From: Agrostemma githago
Lineage: Eukaryota > Streptophyta > Magnoliopsida > Caryophyllales > Caryophyllaceae
Length of the DNA stretch: 64,000 bases
NCBI GenBank assembly: GCA_958450325.1
Contig: OY288249.1
Coordinates: 68,574,166 to 68,638,165 of the forward strand
Direction of reading: 5' to 3'
Position 1 is the first letter of the stretch. Every line of letters begins with the position of its first letter. The notes under the pieces were generated by a model. That model worked only from the letters and a program-made list of their open reading frames with translations, made no database searches and was not told the origin of the DNA. A program made the translations under genes and the position numbers. Below, piece after piece: positions 1 to 10,684 of this stretch.

Positions 1-375
1 AAAAAGGGTACGCTAAAATTAAAATTAAAAAGGGTACGCTAAAATAAAAAAAGAGTACACTAAAAGTGAAAAAGGGTACACTAAAATTGTATTGTAATTG
101 AAAAAGGGTACGCTAAAACAGGAAAAAGAGTACGCTCAAATAAAAAAATGGTACGCTAAAATTGAAAAAGGGTACGCTAAAATTGAAATAGGGCACATTA
201 AAATTGAAAAATAGTACGCTAAAATTGAGAAAGCGTACGCTAAAATTGAAATTGAAAAGGGTACGCTAAAATAGAAAAAAAAGGCACGCTAAAATAGAAA
301 AAAATGGTACACTAAAATTGAAATTAAAAAATAGTAGGCTAAAAGTGAAAAAGGGTAATGCTAAAATTGAATGAA
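1..375. repeat. AT-rich minisatellite, ~21-bp unit
   Basis: About fifteen imperfect tandem units of the form aaaaagggtacgctaaaatt, roughly 19-28 bp each, with variants such as gtacactaaa and gtaggctaaa. The array begins at or before the window edge and decays into AT-rich sequence near 375. There is no coding potential. It reads as a local minisatellite or the edge of a satellite array; which of the two cannot be told from inside the window. Confidence 0.85.
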
Positions 376-595
376 ATTGAGAAAGAAATTGAAATCCCTT
401 TTATTAATTAAAAGGATTGAGGATGAAATTGAAATGTATTTCCACAATTAAACCCTTTTAAAAAGATTGAGAATGAAAACGAAATGTTACCTTAATTAAA
501 ACATATAAACAAAATGAGAATAAAATTGGAATTTGTTTCCAAAATTAAAATTGAGGAAGTATATTTATTAGACTGCTAGGTCAAAACTTCAAATG
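376..595. other. AT-rich intergenic DNA, no gene seen
   Basis: A/T-rich sequence with degenerate aaattgaaat-type words, probably decayed minisatellite. No ORF, RNA or transposon termini recognised. Confidence 0.5.
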
Positions 596-668
596 CAAGC
601 GTGGGTATTCGAACCCATAACCTCCTAACCAGTAGATTCTTTCCCAACCAACTGAGACACAAGATGAA
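596..668 (-). repeat. tRNA-like segment, probable SINE head
   Basis: On the minus strand a tRNA-like promoter is visible: an A-box-like tgtctcagttggt followed about 35 bp later by a B-box ggttcgaatacc. Acceptor-stem pairing is poor and the anticodon arm is not convincing, so this looks like a tRNA-derived SINE head or a tRNA pseudogene rather than a functional tRNA. The SINE body would extend toward lower coordinates. No target duplication was found. Confidence 0.5.
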
Positions 669-818
669 ATTGAGCACTTTACGTCAAAAATAATAATTAA
701 GCAATGCTTCAGACCTGGGTTGTGGCCGCATCCCATACGTAGGTTCATCAGTTGATTTAATGGATGTAATTAGTTCTCATGGTTCTCATTATACAAGTGG
801 TTCTCATACGATCCTAAA

Positions 819-860
<42 letters not shown>

Positions 861-1105
861 TATAGATATAGATTTAAATGAGATAAAACATACGTAATCT
901 GTAAAAACTATTTATATTTCCACATACGTATGAGATAAAACATACGTGATGTGTTTCCACATACGTAGTATATATATTTCATCTATGGATAGTATATTCA
1001 CTAATGAAGAAAAACTTATTTAGAATATTGAAATTGGAGTGTATTATACGACTGCTATGATATTAATCTGTACATAGGTATTTATTACGGAGGATTGAAA
1101 AAAAA
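669..1105. other. Intergenic, includes (TA)n microsatellite 823-857
   Basis: Contains a run of about 17 TA dinucleotides (823-857), then gatata repeats and several copies of the words acatacgta and gagataaaacatacgt. No gene seen. Confidence 0.6.
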
Positions 1106-1107
1106 TA

Positions 1108-1314
1108 CTCCCTCCGATTTTTTATTATCTTCCCCTTTGGTTTTGGGGAAGAAAATAAGGGTGTAGGAATGTGTGGTTCAAAATAAAAGAAAGAAAAGAG
1201 AGAAATGTAAGGTTGATTCTAGACCACATGTTGATGGCCCAAAATAGAAATAGGGAAGAAATGGTGTTTCAGCCCAATAAGAAAATATGGAAGATAATAA
1301 AAAATCGGAGGGAG
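1108..1314. mobile_element. MITE, ctccctcc family, TA target site
   Basis: Terminal inverted repeats begin ctccctccgattttttatt on the left and are matched by aataaaaaatcggagggag on the right. TA dinucleotides flank at 1106-1107 and 1315-1316. The 207-bp size, TA target site and lack of coding capacity fit a Stowaway/Tc1-mariner-type MITE. Confidence 0.8.
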
Positions 1315-1837
1315 TACTTTGTATTTTTTTATTAATTCACGAGATAACAATCAAACATATCTTTTCAATGTTACACTTTGATTTCCTTGAGCTGGTCCCA
1401 ATTAGAGGTCTATTTTTTGTTCACAATTTTTTAATGTTTTGTGTTATGATTTTCGTATAAAGTTAGTTCTACTAAAATTAAATTTTTCATTATTTTATAA
1501 AACATAAGTTAAGGCTAATTACTCAACGAATAATCGTATCAAACATACGAGATACGTGTATATCATGATAACAGTTACAAGTGAAACGTGTATCTCATTA
1601 ATTTTTCACGTGTATATAATTCAAGTTGATTTTAAGCGTATATTTTTTCTATATGATAAATTATCTTTGTTAAAGGTTGATATCTAAACATGAATCTACC
1701 TAAGTCTTTTATATATACCCGTGCAGCTTTGCACGGGTATTAACCTAGTATTCTATACTACTCCCTCCCTTCACCCTACGTTTCTATTTTGCACAATGAT
1801 AACAGAAGTATTAAAAATACAAGGGATTTTGCACAAT

Positions 1838-2567
1838 GGTCCGTTAAGTGGTTTAGTTGGCGGTTACTGGGGCGTGACATGACAGATAATTGACTTTAAC
1901 ATGACATTGACTCTTTAATTTAAAAAAAATAAAGGAATAAATTGAAATAAGCGTTTAACCTTCCTCTTCCTCTGATTCAAAAAATAAAATCAGACTTCTC
2001 TTCCACTCTTCTCTACACATCATCATTCTACTCCCAAAATCCTAATTAATTTCATAATTCCCCAAAACGCTCCTATGCTCTCTCAGTCTCTGAATTTCAA
2101 GGTAAAGTTTGTCTCTAATTACAGTAATTTTCCAAAAATCCTGATGTTTGTCTTTAATTTTGAGTTAATTACTAAACACGAAAATGCTTGATTATCATGA
2201 TATATTGTAGGGTTTTGGTTAGGGATTGTTGATTGACCCGAAAATCTTGATGACAACATTTTTCCCACAACGATTGCAAGCTTGATTCTTCAATTGAAGA
2301 TCGTCAATCCTTGACAATGAAGATGACGACATCAGAACATATAAAAAGAAAAGGGAAGATGTAAGTAAGATGAACAAAGTGGAGTGAAATGAGTAACAAC
2401 TTCATGTATAAAATGGGGTACTTAATGGAATGAAGGGAAAATTTGGGAAAAATGGAGGGAAAATGTGGGAAAAGTGGAGGGAAAATGAGTCAGCTATGTG
2501 CAAGTCCATCCCCTGCCATGTCACGCCCCAGTCAGCAGCCAACTAAGTCACTTAATGGACCATTAGA
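1838..2567. mobile_element. Element with ~48-bp inverted repeats, possible MULE-type
   Basis: The left arm, around 1836-1882 (aatggtccgttaagtgg ... ggggcgtgacatg), is repeated in inverse orientation at about 2517-2566 (catgtcacgcccc ... cttaatggaccatt) with a few mismatches. The interior has a CT-rich leader-like stretch (1960-2100) with a plausible splice donor at caaggtaaag, resembling the 5' end of a gene. Long TIRs around gene-like sequence suggest a Mutator-like carrier, but no 9-bp target duplication was identified. An ancient inverted duplication is the alternative. Confidence 0.5.
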
Positions 2568-2941
2568 TGACTGAATGATCATTAGGTCATGGTTAGTGGG
2601 ATTAGTGAAGTACAAAGGTATTAGTAGAGATTTTGCAAACATGAGGGGTATATGGTAGAAAACAAGAAAATAAAGGATATATCGTAGAAAATCCCAAAAT
2701 ACAATTATTAGAGACAAATTAATAATTTAATTATCCAAAATGTCATTTCACAATAGTATGTAAATAGACCAATAGAACAAGGATAGTTTGGTTCAAAAAT
2801 AGACTATAAAGGAAATGGATCAACTTGATTTGAACGGTTCAGAGAGGAATACGTACTATTTGGATGGCTCGAAAAGGAATGCGGCTCGGAATGGACTAAA
2901 ATTTTACAGTATTTTTTATTTGAGCAAATTAGAAATTACTA

Positions 2942-3138
2942 CTCCCTCCGTTCCCATGAATTGTTTGTCTTTCCTTTTGACACCAAGGTTAAGTGAACCA
3001 ATGAGGGGTGACATGTAGAGCAAAAACTCATGAGAATATCAAATTGCATATAAAAAATATTCCTAAAATAGAAAGGCAAACAATTCATTGAGACGCCCCA
3101 ATATGGAATAGACAAACAATTCATTGGGACGGAGGGAG
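2942..3138. mobile_element. MITE, ctccctcc family, TA target site
   Basis: The left end ctccctccgttcccatgaat is mirrored by attcattgggacggaggga on the right. TA flanks occur at 2940-2941 and 3139-3140. Length is 197 bp and the element is non-coding. The TIR subfamily differs internally from the 1108 copy. Confidence 0.8.
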
Positions 3139-3585
3139 TACTTCTTTTAAAGATGCGTCTATCAAAATTTACTTCATTTTAATTTTTTATTATTATTTAA
3201 CAACCAAAAAGATACAAAAGTTCAAAAATTACTTGCAATTATTGTAAAATCCGGCGAGCTACTCCGACGAAATTGAATTTTCTGCCATTTTTTTTGTCTG
3301 TTAATACCCATTGTACCCCTCCCCTTCCATTATATCCTAATTAAAACCCCATAAAAAGTTGTCATAAAATTCCCCATATCTCATCTCACACCAAAAATCT
3401 AATCTTCAATCTTGCTAATTCTTCCAAGGCTAGCTTCACTAATTTTTCAGGTAAACTTCTAATTGTTGTATTTTTGTAAGAAAAAATACTAATTGGGTTA
3501 ATTTTTAGGGTTCAATCATTACAAATTTGTGATTTAGGGGTAGTTGTTTTGTAGCTTTGCCCCCAAAATTTAGCCCTTATGTTGT
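3139..3585. other. Intergenic, AT-rich, possible untranslated gene relic
   Basis: There is a leader-like run near 3360-3450 (caaaaatctaatcttcaatc, then ttttcaggtaaac), but no following open frame is supported. Nothing else recognised. Confidence 0.4.
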
Positions 3586-3861
3586 ACTTTCTTCATTCAT
3601 ATCCAAACTACACATTTTCTATTTGTATAAGTTTTTAAGAGATCAATAGAAAATTAATAAAGTACAATGTAAGGACTCATCATCTACTTTATTGTGTCAT
3701 TAAGAAGAATATAAAGTGGGCCATAAGAACATTTTTTTTGTAAATAGACCATAAAGTAAGGGTAAAAGTGTCATACTAATTGACCAAAAAGGAAATGTGA
3801 CAAATGGATTTGAATGGACTAAAAAAGAATATGTGTAGTTTGGACATGAATGGAGGGAGTA
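3586..3861. mobile_element. Degenerate MITE, ctccctcc family
   Basis: The right end reads tggacatgaatggagggagta. The left side has the inverse match ttcattcatatccaaactac near 3590-3610, with the outermost left bases degraded. Size and termini match the same MITE group, but no clear TA pair remains on the left. Confidence 0.55.
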
Positions 3862-5065
3862 CTCCGTAGTTGATACATTGTGCTTCGTTTTTCCCATGCT
3901 CACAATTTTTTTTTGAAAAAAAATCGACATTGTTGGTGATGTTGTTGTAGGCACTACTACAAATAAGATTAAATAGAATGATTCTTAACCATTCTATATT
4001 AGATAAAGAAATAGCGTGGTTCGAAGAAGGTCATCAAGTCGTCATATTTAATTGTTTACTAATAAGACGGATGAATGCGGAATCGTATTATTTAAGTCTT
4101 TACAAACAACACGATTATAGGCGGAACCATGCTGCTTAACAGAATTACAAAGAGAACGGTTATTGTACTGACCCGTCCTCTTTAATACAATCGTAAATTA
4201 CATCCTCAGTGAAACATTTTTTTATGAAAAACAAAAAAATATGTAAAAGTAGAGAGAAATTAAAGTAACTGGACCAATCAAAGAAACATGGGGAGTATAC
4301 ATATATATAGAGAGAGGATCAAGGAACGTTGAGACTCTTTGAGAGTCTCCTACTCTTGATTCACACCATTTCAAGATAGATGATTGGATGTGACTATTTA
4401 TTAAAAAGAAAAAGAAGAGTTGTCACAGTACTCATTATCAATCACTCTCCAATCTTTTATCACTCTCTCTCACCTCCCTCATTTTGAATTCAACGTCATT
4501 CTCCCTCATTTTTTTCTTTATCAATTTTCTCATTTCCTTTATTTTTCAAAACCATTTCCCTTCAATTTCAAGGCATCTACCTTTTTCGACAATTTCTCTC
4601 TCGTTTCCGTCATTTTTCAACCTTTTTTTGGCAATCAAGTTCCTTCAACATCAGAAAAAAAAATCAAGATTTTGAAGGTATTTCAATAATTTTAGAGTGT
4701 TCTGCATAAAAATTAGAGTAAATTAATAATTACTCCCTTGAAAGATACAAATATTAAAATTTACTCCCTTTTGAAATTTTTATAATATTTAACACCAAAA
4801 AGATGTCTCGGTTCAAAAATTGCTTGCATTTATGAATTCCGGCCAATTTGGTTGTTGGTTGACGAAAATACCCTTGCTCTTCCTTCATTTCATTTTCATA
4901 TCTCAACCTAAATCGTGCCAACGAAACCACCGACAACCAACTGCACCCGTCTTTATGTTGGATAATTTAAAATTTTCAAACCGTCTTCCGCGATTTTCAA
5001 AAATTCTGACTTTGGATGAGGATATATGAGAAGGGACGAAGGGTAGAGGATATAAGGGAGGGGTA
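3862..5065. other. Intergenic repeat-derived DNA
   Basis: No gene supported. Visible features are a perfect hairpin gagactct-ttg-agagtctc at 4331-4349 next to a tatatagagagagga word, and CT-rich sequence at 4430-4640 whose short ORFs are compositional. The rest is AT-rich. Confidence 0.5.
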
Positions 5066-5835
5066 GTTTGGAATCATTTTTATTCAATTTTAGTTTTTCC
5101 GGTATGTATTTGAGGTGACTTTTGTATGTACACTGTGTGACTATTGTTTGTTCCCTATTTGACTCTATATGGTTTTGGTGTGTCTTTGACTGGTTCATTT
5201 TTTTTAATTTATCAATAGCAATAAAAACGCCAAAAAGATGATGATACTCCCTCCCCCACTATGATTTTCCTATTCATTATTTTAATCTCACCCATTTTGA
5301 TTAAAAGTGGGAAAATCATTGTGGGAATGAGGGAGTACGAGCTTATTTGATCTAGTGACTTATATTGAAGATGAAGATATAATGTAATCGGGAAATGAAT
5401 GGATAAATTTATTTTTTTGAAAGATGGAGTTGATGTTTGAGTAAAGGTTAACGGTGAGTAAAGGTTAATGGTGAGTAAAAAGAAGATATTGTACATTGTA
5501 ATTTGTATAAGTTTGAGTAAATGTTTATTTTTGTGTTACTTTAATTGATCCATATGTATTTGGTGTGACATTGATTGATTCATATGTATTTTGTGTGACT
5601 TATTTATTTTTCATACCTTCTATCTTTTTAGAGTATTTATAAAATTAATCATTTACATACGAAAGTCATAAATCGTACATAACAAAGTCACACATGCATT
5701 TCACACCAAACCAGTCAGAATCAGGCAGATAACACACAAAAGTCACACAGCGTACATATAAAAGTCACACAACGTACATACCCATGAACTTAATAATCTA
5801 AAATAGAATGAAATAATAATCTAAAGTCACTCGAC
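5066..5835. repeat. Large inverted repeat (arms ~5070-5205 and ~5690-5830)
   Basis: The left arm contains gtgacttttgtatgtac followed by gtgtgact. The right arm carries the near-identical inverse (gtacatataaaagtcac, 5743-5770 region). Similarity, with indels, extends outward through attcaattttag-like words and inward through ttggtgtg. The loop contains a complete ctccctcc MITE. It is non-coding, and a foldback-type element or old inverted duplication is likely. Confidence 0.5.
5247..5335. mobile_element. Short MITE, ctccctcc family
   Basis: An 89-bp palindromic element with left end ctcccccactatgattttcc, right end gaaaatcattgtgggaatgagggag, and TA at 5245-5246 and 5336-5337. It lies inside the larger inverted repeat, so it probably inserted later. 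Confidence 0.75.
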
Positions 5836-5972
5836 AAATCCTTACTCACCATCACTATCATTTACTCAAACATCAACTCAATCGCCTACACGTCTTGCTT
5901 TTTTGAAATAATATATATAGATTTTGGTGTGTATATATATATATATACATATATATCAATCATGATTTTTGA

Positions 5973-6018
<46 letters not shown>

Positions 6019-6250
6019 TCAAAAAAACTTGACTTGATACTATTAATATTTTAAAAATAATCAATAAATGTCCCCCAAAAGCGTCCCCATTATACCAATT
6101 GAAGCCAATATCAATCATGATTTTTCCCCCTAATACATCGACAACTTATCGTTCATACATACAATATGATTATATTTGATTTACCTCTAATTTTATGCAG
6201 CGCATCTGCGCATACATTGTTTCTTATTTTAGCAGCATATACTTTGTGAC
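5836..6250. other. Intergenic with TA microsatellites
   Basis: Contains (TA)n runs at about 5930-5956 and 5977-6014 and a repeated taatatatata word, then the upstream region of the protease gene. No gene seen. Confidence 0.6.
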
Positions 6251-6251
6251 A

Positions 6252-6260
6252 CTATAAAAG
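6252..6260 (+). promoter_or_regulatory. Probable TATA box of the aspartic protease gene
   Basis: The sequence ctataaaag lies 54 bp upstream of the protease ATG. That spacing would leave a 5' leader of about 25-30 nt. Confidence 0.6.
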
Positions 6261-6313
6261 AAAAGTCACTCAAACCAGAATTCACAATAACGAACTACTT
6301 CCTCAAAACCTCA

Positions 6314-7708
6314 ATGATGGAGCCACCAACATTTCTAACATTACTATGTTATACTACTACTATGTCCCTTTCATTACCCTTGTTTGCTCAAATTTCGAGT
6401 TCAATGACGGTGCCACTTATATTTCCAAACTCACCGGAATCACCTCTATACAAAAAAAATCTCACAAGAACACAAACCATAACATGGCTTCTTCGTCGCT
6501 CGACAAATCGAGCTCGTAGCCTTTTATCTAGCACAACTTCATCCAACACCGTCAATCTCACACAACATAAATGGGTGTCACAAGGAGAACTTAGAAATGA
6601 AGAGGGTTCAATCGTTTTAAAACTTGGGATCGGTACATTTGATACGCCTATATCTTATAAGTCATATTACGTGTTTATAGATACCGGAAGTGAATTAACA
6701 TGGTTACAATGCGAAGATGGTCAAAACCCTCCAAACAATTGCTATCCAAATAGCAAGTCTAGTTCATATCACCCAATCCGTTATGGCACTCACGACTTGT
6801 GCTACGAGGGTCAATCTGTTGGAGGCATTTGCTCGTACACAAAGCATTATTATAACGGGGCTACAGCCGGAGGGATTCTAGCAATCGAGAGATTTACTTT
6901 CACCAATGTTAATGACGACATAAATACAGACACTGCTTTCGACCTAGTTTTCGGATGTAACCACTTTCATTCTGGCATCACAATTAGCCCAGACGAAATC
7001 GGTGTACTTGGTCTAGGATGGGGCCCTAGATCTTTCATAAGCCAAATGAAGACACAAGCACATCACACATTCTCATACTGCTTTCCTCATTATGAGGAAA
7101 CGGCTTTAGGGTCTCGAGGGTACTTCAAACTAGGATCTGATGGTGATTCCTACCATGGCTTTAGCTCCACGGCATTGCGTCGGTACCAAGATATACAAGC
7201 TTATTACTTGAATTTGGAAGGAATTAGTGTGAATCAACAAAGACTTACCATTGATCCACGAATTTTCATTCGAAATAATGCTGATGAAGGAGGAACGTTC
7301 ATTGATTCTGGTAGTGATTTCAGTCTTCTGGTTTCAGCGGCATACAAGGAGGTCAAAAGAGTGCTACAAACATATTTTGAATCCCACGGAAATGACTACA
7401 CGGAAATTCAATCCGGAATAGGCGGCGAATATCAAATGGATTTATGTTATACGAGTCGAAGGCCTCAAGTATCGGACCTTCCATCAATTACCCTACACTT
7501 TATGGGGGGTGCCCACTTGCTAATTAACTCCAACAATGTATTCATTTGGTTGGACGATCCACCAAGTAGCTTTTGCTTGGCATTAAAAGATAGTCACGAT
7601 AAAGGGACAATTTTAGGAGCATATCAGCAGAGTAACTATAGGTTTATATTCGATAGAAGCAGGATGTTGTTGTTATTCAAGCAAGAGGATTGCCATCAAG
7701 GGCCTTAA
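6314..7708 (+). CDS. Secreted aspartic protease (A1 family, nepenthesin/CDR1-like)
   Basis: A single-exon 464-aa frame with the layout of plant atypical A1 (pepsin-family) proteases. A hydrophobic N-terminus (about residues 1-27) acts as a signal peptide, followed by a propeptide-like stretch to about residue 95. The first catalytic motif is DTGSELTW (D123) and the second is DSGSDFSLL (D331), the DSG form common in this subfamily. Many cysteines (WLQC, NNC, DLC, GIC, GCN, SYCF, DLCY, SFCL) are typical of the secreted nepenthesin-like group. The flap region reads YNGATAGG rather than the usual YGDGS-type motif, so substrate preference may differ. The product is probably apoplastic or vacuolar. 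The ATG doublet at 6314/6317 leaves the start ambiguous by one codon. A short MITE lies 17 bp after the stop. Confidence 0.9.
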   Translation: MMEPPTFLTLLCYTTTMSLSLPLFAQISSSMTVPLIFPNSPESPLYKKNLTRTQTITWLLRRSTNRARSLLSSTTSSNTVNLTQHKWVSQGELRNEEGSIVLKLGIGTFDTPISYKSYYVFIDTGSELTWLQCEDGQNPPNNCYPNSKSSSYHPIRYGTHDLCYEGQSVGGICSYTKHYYNGATAGGILAIERFTFTNVNDDINTDTAFDLVFGCNHFHSGITISPDEIGVLGLGWGPRSFISQMKTQAHHTFSYCFPHYEETALGSRGYFKLGSDGDSYHGFSSTALRRYQDIQAYYLNLEGISVNQQRLTIDPRIFIRNNADEGGTFIDSGSDFSLLVSAAYKEVKRVLQTYFESHGNDYTEIQSGIGGEYQMDLCYTSRRPQVSDLPSITLHFMGGAHLLINSNNVFIWLDDPPSSFCLALKDSHDKGTILGAYQQSNYRFIFDRSRMLLLFKQEDCHQGP

Positions 7709-7724
7709 TTATACCAATGTCGTA

Positions 7725-7791
7725 CTCCCTCCGTATCTATATGTGAGGAGTATTATATTGAAAGTGGACCAACATATAGATACGGAGGGAG
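7725..7791. mobile_element. Short MITE in the protease 3' flank
   Basis: A 67-bp palindrome with left end ctccctccgtatctatatgtg, right end catatagatacggagggag. The left flank is TA (7723-7724); the right flank is gc rather than TA. It sits in the likely 3'UTR of the aspartic protease and may be transcribed as a hairpin. Confidence 0.7.
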
Positions 7792-8160
7792 CAATTTATA
7801 CAGTATTAAAAAAAAACTTCCATATACTCCCATTGTACTAATCAATAAGTTAAGTCCGCCTATAACTCTTATAACATTCATTGTCGTCCCAAGCTCTCAT
7901 AAAGGAGAAGGTTGTGGTAGGTCGGTTATAGCCGAACATTTTTTATGCGCAAGAATCATAATTTGAATATCGTTAGGACATCTCCTCAAAAGAGACGCGC
8001 TACACTTTCTAGGCTCTGGTGTAGTTCGATAAATTTCTTAGGGTTGATAGGTCGCCGCTGGATCATAATGTTTTCGTTATCTTGGGTCTATTCTCCAAAA
8101 TGATGGAGAATTAAACGATGATGTGCCTTACAGAATTAAAGTGGGATAGTTGAAATGGAA
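7792..8160. other. Intergenic, probable transposon relic
   Basis: No open frame. The sequence leads directly into the LINE-like relic and is probably part of the same decayed insertion. Confidence 0.35.
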
Positions 8161-8660
8161 TAGCGTAACAAGGTTACTATGTGATCAAGCGGTACCTCAG
8201 ATATTAACTAAAGGGCAAATTCCATAAGACAACACTTAGACCTACAATTTTATATCGCACGAAATGTTGAGTGGAAAAGAATAGTCACTTGCAAAATATG
8301 CATATGGCAGAAATGAGTATGCTAAGATGGATGTGTGGGGATACACGAAAGGATCAATTTAGAAATAAGGTGAATAAGGAGAAACTAAGAGTAGTGACGA
8401 CTATAGAGGATAAGTTGATGGAGAATCGATTCAAGATGGTTAGGGCATGTGAGACAGAGGTTGACTGGGGCACCGATATAGAGACTTGATCTGAAGGATA
8501 GAGAGAAAATGTGTTGATGCGGAGTCGAGAAAGACCTGAAGAGGCTTTGGATAAAATTGATTGAGAATGATATAAAGTTTCTTGAGATTGGAGAAGATAT
8601 GGCGTTGGATAGGACGGTATGGAGGGAGAGGTCCGGGTGGCAGCGGATATTTGAGGACGA
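8161..8660 (+). pseudogene. LINE-type reverse transcriptase C-terminal relic
   Basis: Frame-shifted translation shows the characteristic tail of plant LINE reverse transcriptases: MHMAEMSMLRWMCGDTRKDQ, then a VTTIEDKLMENRFKMV segment, and near 8600 an EKIWRW...GRYGG-like end. An upstream piece reads LKGKF...LRPTILYRTKC, as in the VALLYGTEC region of these proteins. Several stops and frameshifts make it non-functional. It is cut at the 3' side by the copia LTR beginning at 8664. Confidence 0.7.
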
Positions 8661-8663
8661 TTG

Positions 8664-8891
8664 TGTTAAGGATATTAATATCCTCCGTATCAATTCCCTA
8701 TCCACTTGCATCAACTCCCTTTCTTAGTTAACAATATTCTAGCAATCAACATATTTGTATTTAGGCATAATTGTATATAATCAAGCAACATATCTCGTGT
8801 AATCCTCTGTAGCCTTATTTGGATGATTCTGTAACTTGTATTTATAGCTAATCATTGAACATAGTAATACACTATCCATAGAATCTTTACA
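8664..8891 (+). mobile_element. 5' LTR of a Ty1/copia-type element
   Basis: The LTR begins tgttaaggatattaatatcc and ends tctttaca, a TG...CA structure of 228 bp, with a TATA-like tgtatataat near 8770. It is immediately followed by the primer-binding-site sequence tggtatcaagagc (8892-8904), complementary to initiator tRNA-Met as in many plant copia elements. No matching 3' LTR was found in the window. Confidence 0.75.
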
Positions 8892-10372
8892 TGGTATCAA
8901 GAGCACATCGATCCATTACACCCATGCGACAATCTCGAGTTCCTTTTTTCCGAGCCACTGGACCTCCACTCCGTTTATCCTATGGCAACCAACAACATTC
9001 AAATCTCTAATGTTGATGAACCCATCAAACCTATCTCCATCATCATTTTCCCTCCACCCTCAAACTCAAAGACACTATGACCTACAAACAATGGCATTTC
9101 TAAATCCGGGTCAACATGAACGTCACCAGCTTTTTCCCTACCTAGATAGTACCCTCCCTGCACCACCCAACCACTATCACCACCCCCGCCACCAAAGAAG
9201 GTGCCAAACCCATCGTCGCCCTGAACCCTGCCCAAATCACTTGGTATCGCCAAGACCAATTTAACCTCTTCGTCCTAACCGGTACCCTTTCCGAAACTGT
9301 CGCACCATTCATTGAACACACCACCACGTCTCACGAGGCGTGGACGGTCCTCTCCCGAACATATGCCAACAAATTCCGTGGTAGGAAACTATAACTCAAA
9401 TCCCATCTCCACACTCTTAAAGTCGGAAATGACACTGTCACCGACTTTATGCAACAAGTCAAAAGCATTACCGATGACATAGCCAAACTCGATCGTCGAT
9501 CCCATGGACATCGAGGACATTCTTGAGGCCATCTTTGAAGGTCTAGACTACTCTCTTTACCGTCCCGTCATTGAGGCCGTCAAGGGTTGTGACACTCCCA
9601 TATCTTCCGAAGATCTTCATGAAAAACTAATCCAACATGAAGTATTCATCAAGCGCGACAAAGCAAAAACCAACAACACCCCGACACATTCCAACCCTCG
9701 GCCAATGCTTCTCAAGGCCGCTCCACCTACCACCGCCCCAACTATACCTTACGGCCCTCCCATCAACAACCCAACCCTTCCCCCAACAATATATCCAAGT
9801 ACAAATCCAATCCTTACAAGGGTAGGTGTCATTATTGTGACATCAAAGGTCATGTTGCCTCTGAATGTCGCAAAATCAAACAAGACTACCCTATGGTTGT
9901 TTTCCCAACTCGTTGTCCTCAATACTCTCGTCCCTAGGCCCACTCGGCCACCCACGGTCCTACCACCAACTCCGACCCTTGGCTCATTGACACGGGTGCA
10001 TCCCACCATATCACTCACGACCTCGCCCTCCACAACCCGTATGATGGCCCCGACGATCTCATTATAGGTGACGACTCCACTCTCCTAATTACTCACATCG
10101 ATTCATTTACTCACTAATCCTCTTCGTCTACACTTATTTTTAATAACGTATTATGTGTTCCCACTATTTCTCGCAATTTATTCTCCGTACATCAATTTTG
10201 TCGAGATAATAATGTTATCGCAATTTTTTCATATGATTCTTTTCTTATTAAGGCACAAACAACGGGAGCGATTCTACTCCAAGGACTACTTAAGCATGGT
10301 ACCTACGAATGGACACCTAACCCCCATGCCCACGTCGTCCGTCTCCCCATTCCGACACTATGTGGCACCATA
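8892..10372 (+). pseudogene. Truncated Ty1/copia gag-protease region
   Basis: Pieces in different frames give copia landmarks in order: a gag start (MATNNIQIS, about 8981), the gag core (AWTVLSRTYANKFRGR near 9340, then DIEDILEAIFEGLDYSLYRP), a CCHC zinc knuckle C-x2-C-x4-H-x4-C (about 9828-9870), an aspartic protease motif WLIDTGASHHIT (about 9980) and a gag-pre-integrase segment (NVLCVPTISRNLFSVHQF, about 10145). Frameshifts and stops interrupt it. Integrase, reverse transcriptase and the 3' LTR are absent, because the copy breaks off near 10372 at the junction with the next element. Confidence 0.75.
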
Positions 10373-10684
10373 ATAGGGGTGATGTGTGCTAAATTTAGAC
10401 CGTTTTTCCTCCCATTTAGACTCGTTTTTCCCCCATTTTGCGAGACTAGAGTGCAATTATCGCCCTATTTAAAGTTTTTCTCGCATTAGCGTCCCTCTTG
10501 TGCGTTTTATGTGTTTCTGGTAGTTTTTCTATCTATTTTGATAGGATTTGACGTCGAAAGCATGATCGAGCTTCCGCGAGCACAAGAGAGGGGAATACCG
10601 TCCGAAAAGCAAAACACAAAACTTTAAGTTCAAAGTCATTCAATCATACAACGAAGAGCGAGACAAGAAAAGAGGTCAGGAAAC

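Noticed and set aside
9504..10067. 187-aa plus-strand ORF read as a host gene
   Set aside because: It starts with copia gag sequence and then drifts out of frame; the zinc knuckle and protease motifs lie in other frames, so it is a retroelement fragment.
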